DNA of 64,000 nucleotides from Prorocentrum cordatum (Eukaryota; Sar; Dinophyceae; Prorocentrales; Prorocentraceae): contig CAUYUJ010006291.1 of assembly GCA_963575745.1 (NCBI GenBank), positions 367,476 to 431,475 of the forward strand, given 5' to 3'. The notes beneath the pieces are model-generated. The model saw only the letters and a list, made by a program, of their open reading frames with translations. It did no database searches and was not told where the DNA came from. Positions 40,718 to 50,984 of this stretch are shown in pieces. The position numbers and the translations under genes are program-made. The stretch's first letter is position 1. The number at the start of each line of letters is the position of its first letter.

Positions 40718-42265
40718 TTACGCACCGAGCTCACTCCCTTGAGTGAGGAAACCAAGATCTTTGAGAGCCCAGCTCTCGAGGACGACCTCCTTCCTATCCG
40801 TTATTGGGTGGAGACCCCGGTCGAAACGGCTTCTTCGTTCCCTGCCCATTTTGTTCAGGACAACGCCAGGCCGTCTGGCAGGGCACGTCTTGGCCAAGCC
40901 GACGGGGTGGTGCTGCGCATATTGCGCACACTGGACACAGTACAGCACACATTCACCCTGATCGGGTGGGCAGCCCTTGGGGCCAATCACCACACCCCAT
41001 AAAACGTGCGAGCCCGCGAACTCTCGCAGGCTCCTCCAGCTCTTGGGCGCCTCACGCCCACATTCTGAGGCCATGCCAGCCTTCCAGCTCCAAAATCCGT
41101 GCAAGCACTGGACGCACCGCCAGCGGCCTTCGGCCACCTCGTGCAGCTCGTGTTGCAGAAAACATGGCCTCACTGCCGTGGGAGGCCTAGCACGCGGGGG
41201 CAGGTGTGCCCACTCCGCCTTGGGAGCAGGCCCACTCGCCAGCACCCGTCCCATATTCACCAGTCCACGCCGCGCCTCCGCGCAGGCGTCTTCCAGGGCC
41301 GCCTCATCTTGGGCCCGCCTGGGCCACAGGTTGAGAGCCTCTTTGGCCGCTTCGTCGGCCCAAGAGTTGAGGACGATCCGCCACTCTCCCTCGGTCTGAG
41401 GGGCGGTCGGCACGTCCTGCTGCGACTTTACCTTCACCCCTGCACTGTACGCGAGGTCGCCGCGCCGAACGCGGCGCCAGTGCCCAGCATCACGCCACGC
41501 TGGGCTAGAGGTGCACGCGCACCCTCGTGCTGGTGCGGCCAGAACCGCTGCATTGTCGCCAACATACGGCTGGCTACCGTCGGCATGGTCAGCTGCTCGG
41601 CAGAAAGCTTGCAGCTCGGCTGAGTGAGCGGAGGGAGGGAGCAGACAGGTGAGGGAGCCTACGAGCTTGCGAACGATCCCGTCCCTCCCCCGCTGCACCG
41701 CCGCCAATCCCCCACGACGGAGCTCCTCGAGGGCGCTGGCGGTGGCCGACACGTCACCCGCGAGAGGTTGGTGAGGCTCAAATTCAAAATCTTCAAGAGA
41801 CACGGGCATATCACCGACAAACGCTCGCACGATCATCTTCGCTGGCGCCGCGGGCAGGGCCAACGAGGGCCTGACGGGCACCGACGGCACCCTGGGACAG
41901 AACGGACCGATGTTATCTTCGCTCCCCTGCTCAACAGGCAGGCGGCGGGGAGGAGGTGGGGTCACTTTCAGATGGCCTTCAGCAAAGGCCTCACACAGTC
42001 CGAGGCGGTACGCCAAGTCATCGCGCACCCCGCATCGCCTGCAGGTGCCCGCGCACTCGTCGTAGCCCCACTCGACCATCTTGGCGCCCGTGAGGTAGGT
42101 GCCCCCCACGACGGAGGCGATGGCCCACTTCTCGAGCGGGGTGAGGCGCTTGCTGCCAAGGGTAGCCGCGATCACTTCCCACCAGATCTCAGGCAGGGCC
42201 TCCTCGTCCAGGTTCTCTCGGCGTCTCACGCTGTCCGTGGCACGCTCGCGGACCCTGTCCAGCAC
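40718..42265 (-). CDS. LINE RNase H and C-terminal zinc fingers
   Basis: A 515-codon frame. CRRCGVRDD (residues ~75-83) is a Cys finger. ALEELRRGGLAAVQRGRDG with SAHSAELQAFCRA (Glu motif) and YVGDNAAVLA (third acidic motif) form an RNase H fold, closed by NSWADEAAKEAL. The first acidic motif, normally T-D-G-S-A before the E-L-R-R helix, reads A-T-A-S-A, so the first catalytic Asp is missing. Two Cys/His blocks end the protein: CVQCLHGFWSWKAGMASEC and YCVQCAQYAQHHPVGLAKTC. Such paired fingers probably bind nucleic acid. Confidence 0.7.
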   Translation of the reverse strand: MLDRVRERATDSVRRRENLDEEALPEIWWEVIAATLGSKRLTPLEKWAIASVVGGTYLTGAKMVEWGYDECAGTCRRCGVRDDLAYRLGLCEAFAEGHLKVTPPPPRRLPVEQGSEDNIGPFCPRVPSVPVRPSLALPAAPAKMIVRAFVGDMPVSLEDFEFEPHQPLAGDVSATASALEELRRGGLAAVQRGRDGIVRKLVGSLTCLLPPSAHSAELQAFCRAADHADGSQPYVGDNAAVLAAPARGCACTSSPAWRDAGHWRRVRRGDLAYSAGVKVKSQQDVPTAPQTEGEWRIVLNSWADEAAKEALNLWPRRAQDEAALEDACAEARRGLVNMGRVLASGPAPKAEWAHLPPRARPPTAVRPCFLQHELHEVAEGRWRCVQCLHGFWSWKAGMASECGREAPKSWRSLREFAGSHVLWGVVIGPKGCPPDQGECVLYCVQCAQYAQHHPVGLAKTCPARRPGVVLNKMGRERRSRFDRGLHPITDRKEVVLESWALKDLGFLTQGSELGA

Positions 42266-42837
42266 GTCGCGCAGGTAGAAGTACTCATCCTCTTGGGGGC
42301 GTGCTCGAGGGCCGAAAGACGGCCAAAACTTGGAGACATGAAGACCGTAGCACTCTCCACCGACCAGCCTGCGACCACTGTTGCCTTCAGCGCTGCTCCT
42401 ATTGGCCCTGCCTCGTGGGCCCCGTTTTGGTTGTCCTGGAGGGCTTGCTCGTAGACCCTGCGCAGCGTCGTGACGGGCAGCATTTTGCCATGGCGGTGCC
42501 TGTCATCGGTTGCCCTCCACCACTCCTCTAAGTAGCGGCCCAGGGGCATGAAGGCTGCCTTGCCCAGAGGATCGATCTCGGGGTACATGGCGCCGAAAAC
42601 GTCTGGTGACATGTGGCTGTGCCCGCAGACCTGCTTGGTTATGCGCCTCATGCCGTCGAGCTCCTGGACCGTGAAACCGCTGACCTCGCCACCCCACTTC
42701 TTCATAGGCAGGATGGCCGTGTGCAAGATGCGGCGGGTCTGTCGATATGCCTTCCTTGCTCGGAAGGCCATATGCAATCTTTTCTTTGCTGCCTTCCACC
42801 TCTTGCCACGCACAGGTCCATGGTGGATGCTGCGCAC
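42250..42837 (-). pseudogene. LINE post-RT (thumb) region
   Basis: The frame 42837-42226 reads GKRWKAAKKRLHMAFRARKA, then VQELDGMRRITKQVCGHSHM and PLGRYLEEWWRATDDR. This is the basic region that follows RT in this LINE clade. It is joined by frameshifts to RT on the right and RNase H on the left. No catalytic residues are expected here. Confidence 0.65.
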
Positions 42838-44560
42838 GACGATGCCGTGCCGGCGGCGGCCAGCCCGAAAGTCAGCTCCAAGATGGCGCGCCGTCCCCTG
42901 GTGGCGGCGGGGGCGAGCCCTGCGCGGCGGCGCCCTGGGCGCTGCGCCGCGGCAGCAGAAGGCTCAGGCTTGGGCAGGCCCAAGCTCGCCAGCCTGCGCA
43001 CTCCCTCCGTGGTGACCGCGTCGCTGTTGCCCAGGATGGTGCCCTTCGCGTCGGCAACCTGCATCTGGAGCTCGTCGTGCAGGGCGCTCTTGAGCCCGCG
43101 TGCCGCCTCCACTAAGAGGTCCACGCAGGCATCCGCATTGTCGGCGACGACCTCTTGGCTGATGTCGTCCACGTGGACAGCGATCCCGACCTGGGGGTAC
43201 TCGGTGGCCTGGGCCCTCAGCTCGTCCACCAGGTATGCCTGTAGGGCATATGTGGCCGAGAAACACCCCGCGACGATGCCGTTCTCGGGGTGCAAGCTGT
43301 CACCCGCCAGGCCGTCCAGCATGAGGGTGCGCCTCCAGCGGAAGGCGCCGATGACCACGCGCAGCACATGCAGGGGGAACTGCTCGGCGCAGCCCAGGCG
43401 AACCAGAATCTTGTGCGAGACTTTCTCGAAGGCCTTGGCCAGGTCCCAGAGCAGGATGAGGAACGCCCTCTCCTCGCCAGTAGCATCTTCAGCCCTCACC
43501 GCCGCGCGCCATACACAGTCGGTGACCTTGCGCGATGTGCCCGCGTTGAAGATCCCCTTCTCGTCCAGTGTTTGTTGCAGGGCTAGTTTGTGACAACGAC
43601 CCCATATTCGATATAGGCTCTTGAACTGTCCAATGGGCCGGCGCCCTCCAGCGGGCTTTAGGTACTGCGCCGTCAGCATTTCTTGCTCGTCCGTGGGGAA
43701 GTCGCCTGCCTCCGTGGAGATGTTCAGCAGCCTTGTCAGCGGCCTGACGTCACTGAGCCATCCCAGGTGGCGTGGATGTATGCCTCCAGGCTTGCAGGTC
43801 TTGGCTTTGAAAGACCTGCATGTCTTTCTGACCTGCTCTGGCTCGAGGAGGTGCTGCCGATGTTGATGGCCACCTTGCTGGATGGCCGCGGTGATCGCCT
43901 TGTGCGGGGCATGAATAACTTGATCTGGCTGATCAGGGGGACGAACGTTCCATACTCGCGCCCACTCTTTCTGGTACTTATTGAGCAACGCCACTGGGCA
44001 TGCCGAGCGGTCCTGGATGCGCTCCACGGTGCCGTCTACCACCTCGGCTGCCCCTTCCCCTGGGTCTTTCGTCCACTTGTGGAGCATGGGCGCCCCACGC
44101 AGGTGGTCCTCGGCCAGCACTTCGCGCCAGCCCTTGACCTGCCGGCCATGCACCCTTCCGCTGAGCACATCTTTGCCCACACGCTCCGCCATCTTCGCGA
44201 TGAGCTCGATCTCGCCAAGGACCGAGTTGGTGGTGCGCGCTGTAGGTCTTGGCGGTGGTGGTGAAGCGGGAGGCGTCGGCGAAGCCCTTGCCGCACTCGC
44301 CTCGCTCCGAACGTCATCCACCTGATGGAGTGCACTCGGGACTGCGGCGTCCCCAGCCTGCCCGCAAGGGCTAGCTGGTTCTCCCACATTCCCAGCTGCA
44401 TTCAATAGTCGCTGGTGCTCCTGCACGGCGAGCTGCCGCGGGTCCATCTCGTCATCTAGCTCTGTGAACGGGTCCGCCTCTGGGTCGTTCAGGCCTCTGG
44501 TTCTCGGCAGGTCCAGAGGCTGCGCAAGGTCGGTACCGAGGTGGGCGCTCTGGGCGACAC
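42837..44560 (-). CDS. LINE reverse transcriptase
   Basis: The frame (nominally 44669-42702) shows a pre-RT basic region (KDVLSGRVHGRQVKGWREVL), GGIHPRHLGWLSDVRPLTRL (motif 1), GRRPIGQFKSLYRIWGRCH (motif 2) and LLWDLAKAFEKVSHKI (motif A, one Asp kept). ENGIVAGCFSATYALQ (motif B) and VHVDDISQEVV (motif C, Asp pair at 43165-43170) follow, then LQMQVADAKGTILGN. Order and spacing are those of a LINE RT. Motif A has Glu where the second residue of F-D is usual, as in relatives. It ends in a frameshift near 42830. Confidence 0.8.
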
Positions 44561-45300
44561 CGTATTCCATGGTATTCCACAGGCACGTACTCGTTGCTGT
44601 TGTAGTTGCCGAAGTCGCCCTTCGTGTGGCCTGGGTGGTGTGACTTCGAGGGGCTGAATCCCTCCCCACCCAGGCCAGACCGACCCTGGTCGTAGTAGCA
44701 CTCGTCAGGTGGGCGTCTGCCCCCTGGGCCTGGCTGTTGAACGGCTCGAGCGACGGTCTCGGGGTTCGCCACTGTCCCGCTGGTCAACTCACCGACTTGG
44801 TCCAAGACGGCCTGCACAATTTGGTACCAGTCATCGTAGTCGCCAAAGGTGTGGTACGCCTCGCCGAACTTGCCTGAGCGCTGCATCCCTTCACGGCAGC
44901 GTGCGATGGCACCTCGGAGGCGTTGAGCTGGGCAGCCTCGCTGATCATCGCTACCCAGGTGGGACTGGCGCTCAAGGTAGATGTGCAGGAGGCCTCGAAC
45001 TTGGCGCAGCCGCCCAGAAAGCCACGTGAGTGCACGGCCTGGTGTGGTCTTGCCGTTGGCCTTGGTGGTCCATATTTCGGGCAGGGTGACCTCTTTGAAC
45101 TGGATGGGCCCCCCCCCGAGCTGCATGGCCTTGGCGTCGCGGTCCACGATGCCCTGGAAGTCTTGGCGCGCCGTGCCGAGCCACACCTCGTGGGCCCTGT
45201 CGACCAGCGCCTGGCGGTCGGCCGGCGTCAGCTCCTGCTGGCCGTCGTGACCAACAAGCTGCTGGTAGGTCTCGTCGAGCACACGCTGCGCCGCCGTCCA
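44560..45300 (-). pseudogene. LINE N-terminal region
   Basis: The frame 45375-44452 from about RVLDETYQQLVGHDGQQELT (45293) gives a mainly helical sequence with RALTWLSGRLRQVRGLLH and FGEAYHTFGDYDDWYQIVQ. It lies before RT and has no motif I recognise; the endonuclease expected further upstream is absent. The first part of the frame, right of 45300, is translated simple repeat. A frameshift near 44560 joins it to the RT frame (YNSNEYVPVEYHG to VAQSAHLGTDLAQPLDL). Confidence 0.6.
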
Positions 45301-45606
45301 GAGGAACGGGAGGAGGGAGGAGGGAGGATGGAGGGAAGGCGGGCGGGCGGGCGGGCGGGCGAAACAGGGAGGCAAGGAGGCAGGGAGGCAGGGAGGCAGG
45401 AAGGCAGGGGAGGGGAGGCGAGGGGAGGGGGGCGAGGAGTGGGGAGGGGAGGGGAAGGGATGGGAAGGGGAGGCGAAGGAGGAGTATGAGTATGAGTATG
45501 ACCATAAGACGAAGTCTTGAAGGAGGCGGAGGAGGAGCAGGAGGCGGAGGAGGAGGAGGAAAAGGAGGAGGAGGAGCAGGGGGAGGAGGAGGAGGGGGAT
45601 AGGGGA

Positions 45607-45637
<31 letters not shown>

Positions 45638-46025
45638 GAGGAGGAGGAGGAGGAGGAGGAGGAGGAGGAGGAGGAGGCGGAGGCGGAGGCGGAGGCGGAG
45701 CGGAGGTGGGAGGAGGTGGAGGAGGAGGAGGAGGAGGAGGAGGAGGAGGAGGAGGAGGAGGGGAGGAGGGAGGGGGAGGGGGATGGGGAAGACGGAGGAG
45801 GAGGAGGGAGGAGGAGGAGGAGGAGGAGGAGGAGGAGGGAGGAGGAGGGAGGAGGGAGGAGGGAGGAGGGAGGAGGTGGGAGGAGGGAGGATGAGGAGGA
45901 GGAGGAGGAGGAGGAGGCGGGAGGAGGAGGACGAGAAGGGGGAGGAGGAGGAGGAGGAGGAGGAGGAGGAGGAGGAGGAGGAGGAGGAGGGAGGAGGTGG
46001 GAGGAGGAAGAGGACGAAGGGGAGA
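45300..46025 (+). repeat. GGCG/GGCA runs then GGA microsatellite
   Basis: 45335-45362 is GGGC-type, 45363-45410 is GGCA-type, then GGGGA-rich sequence (45410-45480), then GGA triplets with short GGC blocks (45520-46020). A GTAT run (about 45481-45500) separates two parts. Confidence 0.9.
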
Positions 46026-46600
46026 CCGTATACTAATGTATTACGAATAATATTAATATGACTAATACTAATAATTCGAATCATAATAATCATCATCCGA
46101 AGTCGGCGAACATTAATACTGAACATACGACGCATGCGAATACTCGTACTAAGAACACTAGGGATGCGACTAACAATACGGATCATCACACCGCTGATAA
46201 TACATACAGACTAAGGCTACGAGTAATACTAATAGTATTAAGAAGACTAAGAAGAAGTAGACGACTCTTACGAATGCTACGGCTAACCATAATGGCATTA
46301 ATACTGTTAATACTACGAATCAGATTAGGAATAGCAAACCGAATGCTATTATTAATGATACGAATACAAAACAATAATACTGATACGAAGGCGAATGCCA
46401 ATACTACCAAAACTGATGGAACAAGTACCACTAACACTAATCATAATAGGGGTACTACGACGAGTCCGATCGCTGATGCTAATACTGTTAAACATATTAT
46501 GAATACTACGACGAACAATACTAGTCGTACGAATAAGAAATACTAAGAATGCGAATCATATGAATCATAATAAGACGACGAATGGTATTCCGAAGGCTAA
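46026..46600 (+). repeat. A-rich degenerate triplet tract 2
   Basis: Same character as 40228-40660: AAT, ACT, ACG, CAT, AAC and GAT triplets in phase with no fixed unit. Plus-strand frames read Asn/Thr-rich. GGA arrays lie on both sides. Confidence 0.75.
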
Positions 46601-47335
46601 CAAGAGGAGGGGGAGGAGGATGAGGAGGATGGGAAGGAGGAGGATGAGGAGGATGAGGAGGAAGAGGAGGAGGAGGAAACGGAGGCGGAGGAGGCGGAGG
46701 CGGAGGCGGATGAGGAGGAGGAGGATGAGGAGGAAGGGGCGGCGGAGGCGGAGGCAGAGGCGGGGGCGGAAGGATCCGGGGGCGGGGACGGGGAGAAGGA
46801 GGGGAAGGGGGCGGGCGAGGGCGAGGGCGAGGGGGAGGAGGGGGGAGGCGGAGGAGGAGGAGGAGGCGGAGGAGAAGGAGGAGGAGGAGGCGGCGGAGGA
46901 GGACGAGGAAGAGGAGGAGGAGGAGAAGGATGAGGAAGAGGAGGAGGAGGAGGGGGAGGCGGAGGAGGGGGGGCAGGGGAAGGTCAGGGGAGAGGCGGGG
47001 GGAGGGGGGAGGGGGCGTGGGAGGGGGGTGAGGCGGAGGCGGGCGGACGCGGAAGGGGAGGGGGGTATGGGGGAGGGGGGAGGAGGGGGGGGAGGGGGAT
47101 GGGGAGGGGGGGGGAGTTGGGAGGAGGAGGAGGAGGAGGAGGAGCGGAGGAGGAGGAGGAGGAGGAGGAGGAGGAGGAGGAGGGGGAGGAGGGGGAGGAG
47201 GGGGAGGAGGGAGGAGGAGGAGGAGGGAGGAGGAAGAGGAGGAGGAGGAGGAGGTGGACGATGAGGAGGAGGAGGAGGAGGAGGAGGAGGAATATGAGGA
47301 GGAGGAGGAAGAGGAGGAGGGGGAGGAGGAAAGGG
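46601..47335 (+). repeat. GGA/GGC microsatellite
   Basis: GGA, GAG and GGC triplets with G-runs. It ends at GGATTTGGTTAGG, where unique sequence begins. Confidence 0.95.
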
Positions 47336-47374
47336 ATTTGGTTAGGTTAGGCACGCCACTAGACCCGCCACCTC

Positions 47375-47760
47375 ATGCAGGCACAGAAGCCCCTGCACAA
47401 CATGTCGAGCCCGTGGAATCTCCAAGGGGGAGGACGAGGATCAGGAGGAGGGGGCGGAGGAGGAGGAGTAGAAGACGGAGGAGGAGGAGGAGGAGGAAGC
47501 GGGGGAGGGGGAGGAGTTGGAGGAAGGGGGGAGGGGGAGTGGTCGGAGGAGGACGCGGAGGACCAACGTCTCCTGGCCCCTCCGCATCCGCAGGATCTCG
47601 CTCGCGTGTGCGCCACCAGCGCAGCCGTCGCGGCTGCGGTGGCCCTCGACGAAACTTCCATATGGAGGCGCGTTGAGGGATGCTCTGCAGATGAGAGTGG
47701 GTGGGATGAGAACGAAAGGGGACGGGTGAGACAGCGAAGGATCAGGAGGGAAGTTGATGG
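47375..47760 (+). pseudogene. Possible F-box-like fragment between microsatellites
   Basis: A frame beginning MQAQKPLHNMSSPW runs through a Gly-rich GGA stretch, then gives PHPQDLARVCATSAAVAAAV and ETSIWRRVEG (about 47587-47685), then continues into GAT-encoded poly-Asp. The non-repetitive piece resembles the second half of an F-box (D-L-x-R-x-x-x-x-S-x-x-x-x-x-x-x...W-R-R). F-box proteins recruit substrates to SCF ubiquitin ligases. Only about 35 residues are informative and both sides are simple sequence, so it may be chance or a fragment of an exon. Confidence 0.25.
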
Positions 47761-48069
47761 TCATGTTGATGCTACAGATGATGGCGACGCTGATGGCGGC
47801 GGTGGCGTCGATGATGTTGTTGGTGGCGGCGGCGGTGGCGACGACGCAGACGACGGCGAAGATGGTGGTGGTGATGATGATGATTACGATGACTTCGGTG
47901 ATGGCAATGCTGATGCCGATGATGGAGCTGATGATGATGATGATGATGATGCTGATGATGCTGCGGATCATGATGAGGGTGATGCGGATGCTGCTGATGA
48001 TGGCGATGACGATGATGGTGGTGATGATCGTCACGAGGATTCTGAAGATGGTGATGATGGTGCTGCTGC

Positions 48070-48104
<35 letters not shown>

Positions 48105-48935
48105 CGGATGATGCTGGTGCTAATGCTGATGAGGATGGTGACGACATGACGACGACGATTGTGATGATGACGGTGATGAATATGATGATGATGTTGAAGC
48201 TGCTGTTGATGATGATCATGATGCCGATGATGATGATGATGACGCTGATGATGATGATGATGATGATGCTGATGATGATAATGCTGCTGATGATGATGAT
48301 GCTGATGATGCTGATGATGATGATGGTAATGATTATCGTTGATTATAGAGGTGATGATCAGAAGGGTCGTGATGAATATGATGATGATGATGATGATGAT
48401 GATGCTGATGATGATGATGATGATGATGAAGAAGCTGCTGTTGATGATGATCATGATGCTGATGATGATGATGATGATGATTATTGTGATGATGACGATG
48501 ATGATGATGATGGTGGTGGAGATGATGGTGACGACGATGACGATGGCGATGTTGATGGTGGTGGCAGTGGCGACGACGACGATGATGCTTGATGGTGATG
48601 TTGATTACGATGGTTTCTGATGTTGACGATGCTTATGGTGATTATGATGATGACGATGATGATGATGATGATGATGATGACGATGATGGTAAGGATTGCG
48701 GAGGTAGTGACGGTGAGTCTGATGATGCTGTTGCGCGTGTGGGTGGCGGTGGTCATGATGATGATGATAATGATGATGCCGACGACGATAAGGATGATGA
48801 TGATGTTGTCAGTGGCGGTGGTTGTGAAGATGCGGATGGTGTTGTTGATGCTGCTGATGATGATGACGACGATGATAATGCTGATGGTGTTGTTGCCGTT
48901 GTTGTTGAACTTTCATCTCCAAATCAGTACTCCTG
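47757..48935 (+). repeat. GAT microsatellite, interrupted, about 1.2 kb
   Basis: GAT triplets with frequent GCT, GGT, GAC, GTT and GCG variants. A non-repetitive island at 48331-48369 (GATTATCGTTGATTATAGAG and on) also occurs in the GAT tract near 59.1 kb. Confidence 0.95.
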
Positions 48936-48939
48936 TTGG

Positions 48940-49205
48940 ACACCCTAAAGGTGCCCTGGAGCATTCGCCTCGGCGCCTGCTGCATTTTTGTGAAGCTTAG
49001 GCCTTAGACTCTCTCAAGCGTTTCGGGGTTCCGCCGGAGCCGGCTCCCCCAACATCAACAACAGCAACAGCAACAGCACCAACAACACCAACAACAACAT
49101 TTATTTTAAGATTGTTCGCTCTTACTGGCACGCGTGTCTTGCATTCCGTACACCTCAACCCTCGATACCCGCCCATTTCGTTTTCGATTGCACCCCCTTT
49201 CAAAG
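48940..49205 (+). repeat. CAACAG run and composite-repeat tail (copy 1)
   Basis: 49050-49105 is CAA/CAG triplets, followed by TTATTTTAAGATTGTTCGC and CTCGATACCCGCCCATTTCG...TTCGATTGCACCCC. The same succession is found at 51385-51515. Parts recur at 55494, 56567 and 57536. Confidence 0.7.
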
Positions 49206-49224
49206 GGGAACCTCTTCCTTGTCG

Positions 49225-49480
49225 GCCACTGACTAGAGTGCGAGGAAATCGCGAGCGAGAGCGCCGTTCCTGAGTTCGGGGGCCTCTCTGGCCGGGGGCT
49301 CTCGGAATACTTGCGGAGAAATATCGACCGGGAACCCTTGTCCCTGTGTCAGGGCCTCCACTGCCTTGCCTGAATTAAGAGAAAGTCTCGAGCGAGAGCG
49401 CCGTTCATGAGTTCGGGTGCATTCTTGGCCAGGGGCTCTCGAAGTAAATCGTGAGAAAGTATCGAGCAGGAGCCCTTGTT
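49225..49480 (+). repeat. GAGCGAGAGC units of the composite repeat (copy 1)
   Basis: Four degenerate units, each like TGMGAGGAAGTMTCGAGCGA followed by GAGCGCCGTT, at about 49235, 49310, 49375 and 49450. They alternate with a GGCCTCTCTGGCCAGGGGCT-like block. They adjoin the inverted RT fragment. Confidence 0.7.
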
Positions 49481-49690
49481 CAAACGAAGGCCGGAGAAAC
49501 TAGCAAAATCTGAATACACCTTCAAAACAACAGGTGCTTCGCGCCAAAACTTGCGAAGGACGACCGCGTCATCGTCCGCGTAGGCGCGCGCGGTGGACTC
49601 CGGAGATTGCCGTTGGATGCGATGCAGCAGCATGTCTGTAGCGAGCACAAACAACAACGGTGACATGTCTGTAGCGAGCATGTCTGTAGC
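49477..49690 (-). pseudogene. LINE RT palm fragment, inverted
   Basis: On the minus strand: SPLLFVLATDMLLHRIQRQS (end of motif B), ARAYADDDAVVLRKFWREAP (motif C, Asp pair at about 49570-49575), VYSDFASFSGLRLN. It then runs into the composite repeat. The matching post-palm sequence lies on the opposite strand from 49691. A 16-bp inverted repeat (49477-49492 and 49691-49706) marks the two edges. A short tandem duplication of CATGTCTGTAGCGAG lies at 49633-49690. Confidence 0.75.
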
Positions 49691-50908
49691 GGCCTTCGTT
49701 TGAACATGGCAAAAACGGTTGTCATTCCACTGTGGGAGACCACCGTGCATCAGTTCCGCCGCGCTTTGCGGGACATGATGCCTCAGTGGTCCAGCGCAGA
49801 GGTCGCGATGCATGCTGCTTACCTTGAGTTTCAAGTTGGACCTCGCCGCTGCACGTCGGAGTGGGTTCAAGCAACCACGAAATATGTCAAGCGGTCCCGT
49901 CTCTGGTCGGAGCTAGGGCTCGGGCTGCAGCTCAACGCGCGCGTATACAACGCGTTCGCGGCGCCAATGCTTTCCTACATAAGTCAATTGTGCGATCCTC
50001 CCCCAGAGGTGCTGGCAGCGGAGGCTTCTGCACTCTCCCAGCTCACCTCGGGTCCAGGCGGTTGGAGGACCGCCGCAGACTTGTATAGCTTGAAATCATT
50101 GCTGTCGTTCCCAATCGAATTCAGGAGCGTTTCCGATTACGCGTGGGCCGCGAAGCTCCGGGTAGGCAAAACTGTGCTGCAAGATCACGGGTCCATGCGT
50201 CAGGATCTGGCCCTGGCGAGGTGGGAATGACCGTACAAAGATCGTGTTGCTAATTGGTCTGCTTGGTACGACTCCAACTTTGCCTGCGTTGTCGCTGCGG
50301 CAGTCGGCTGGGCGAACGCCATAGGAATTCGTGCACTTGACGATCAGCGGGCGCTCTACGAAGAAATCCGCGCACACCCTACCATATCTTTGCGGATTGA
50401 GCCCCGCTTCCGCAGCAAATTAAGCAGGTGGGCTCTCCCCTGTCCGATTGGCCGGCTCGCGCGCCGGGCGCCGATTGTGTTTCAAAGATTAAGCCGGCTG
50501 GCGCCGCCACGTGTAGTTGCAGCTGTCTGGAGCGCGCAATGGAACGGATGGTGCACCGCGCGCCGTTTCCAGCAAATGGGGCAGTGTTGCTTTGGATGCT
50601 CCCGGCTTGCGCAGGACAGCATCGAACATTATGCGGTCTGCAAGTTTGTTGCAAATCTGAAGTGCCCATTCTTCGGCCTCAGTAGCGTCAGCTTGGAGAG
50701 CTTTTTGTGCCTTGATTCTGCCGGGGACGAGGCGCTCACCCTTTCGGCGCTTGCAACCTAGGCCGTGTTCAGTGCGTCCAACCAGTTTCGAGGGGCCCCT
50801 CCTCCTCAAGAAACGGTCGTTCGTGACGCCCTTGAGCATTTTTGCAAAGCCGGTGCAGCGGGGCACAGATCCGCCGTGCAGATGTTTGATGCACGCTGGG
50901 CCCGATAA
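49691..50908 (+). pseudogene. LINE post-RT region with zinc finger
   Basis: The plus strand reads LRLNMAKTVVIPLW, exactly the sequence expected after motif C (motif D region). Then come ARVYNAFAAPMLSYISQLC (typical LINE thumb) and GCSRLAQDSIEHYAVCKF (CxxC...H...C finger, about 50590-50645). One frame runs 49700-50908 broken only by TGA (50228-50230) and TAG (50759-50761). It is the C-terminal half of the element whose palm lies inverted on its left. No RNase H is seen. Confidence 0.75.
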
Positions 50909-50984
50909 GTTATGCTCCGGTGCCCCCTTGTCTTCTTCTCTCCCCCTCCTTCCTCCTCCTGTCCCTCTTTCCTCACAGGTGGAG

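Larger units (their letters stand above)
40690..45330 (-). mobile_element. LINE with RT and RNase H
   Basis: Read leftwards from 45330 it gives an N-terminal region, RT, thumb and RNase H with C-terminal zinc fingers, about 4.6 kb. Three frameshifts (near 44560, 42830 and 42250) join four long frames with few stops, so it is younger than the relic at 5.7-8.4 kb, whose motifs it resembles. Simple sequence flanks both ends. No EEP endonuclease is seen, so the 5' end is probably truncated. Confidence 0.8.

Noticed and set aside
44972-48756. Several 230-405-codon frames over the 45-49 kb simple sequence
   Set aside because: Translated GGA, GAT and A-rich triplets; only 47.58-47.69 kb was kept, as a weak fragment.
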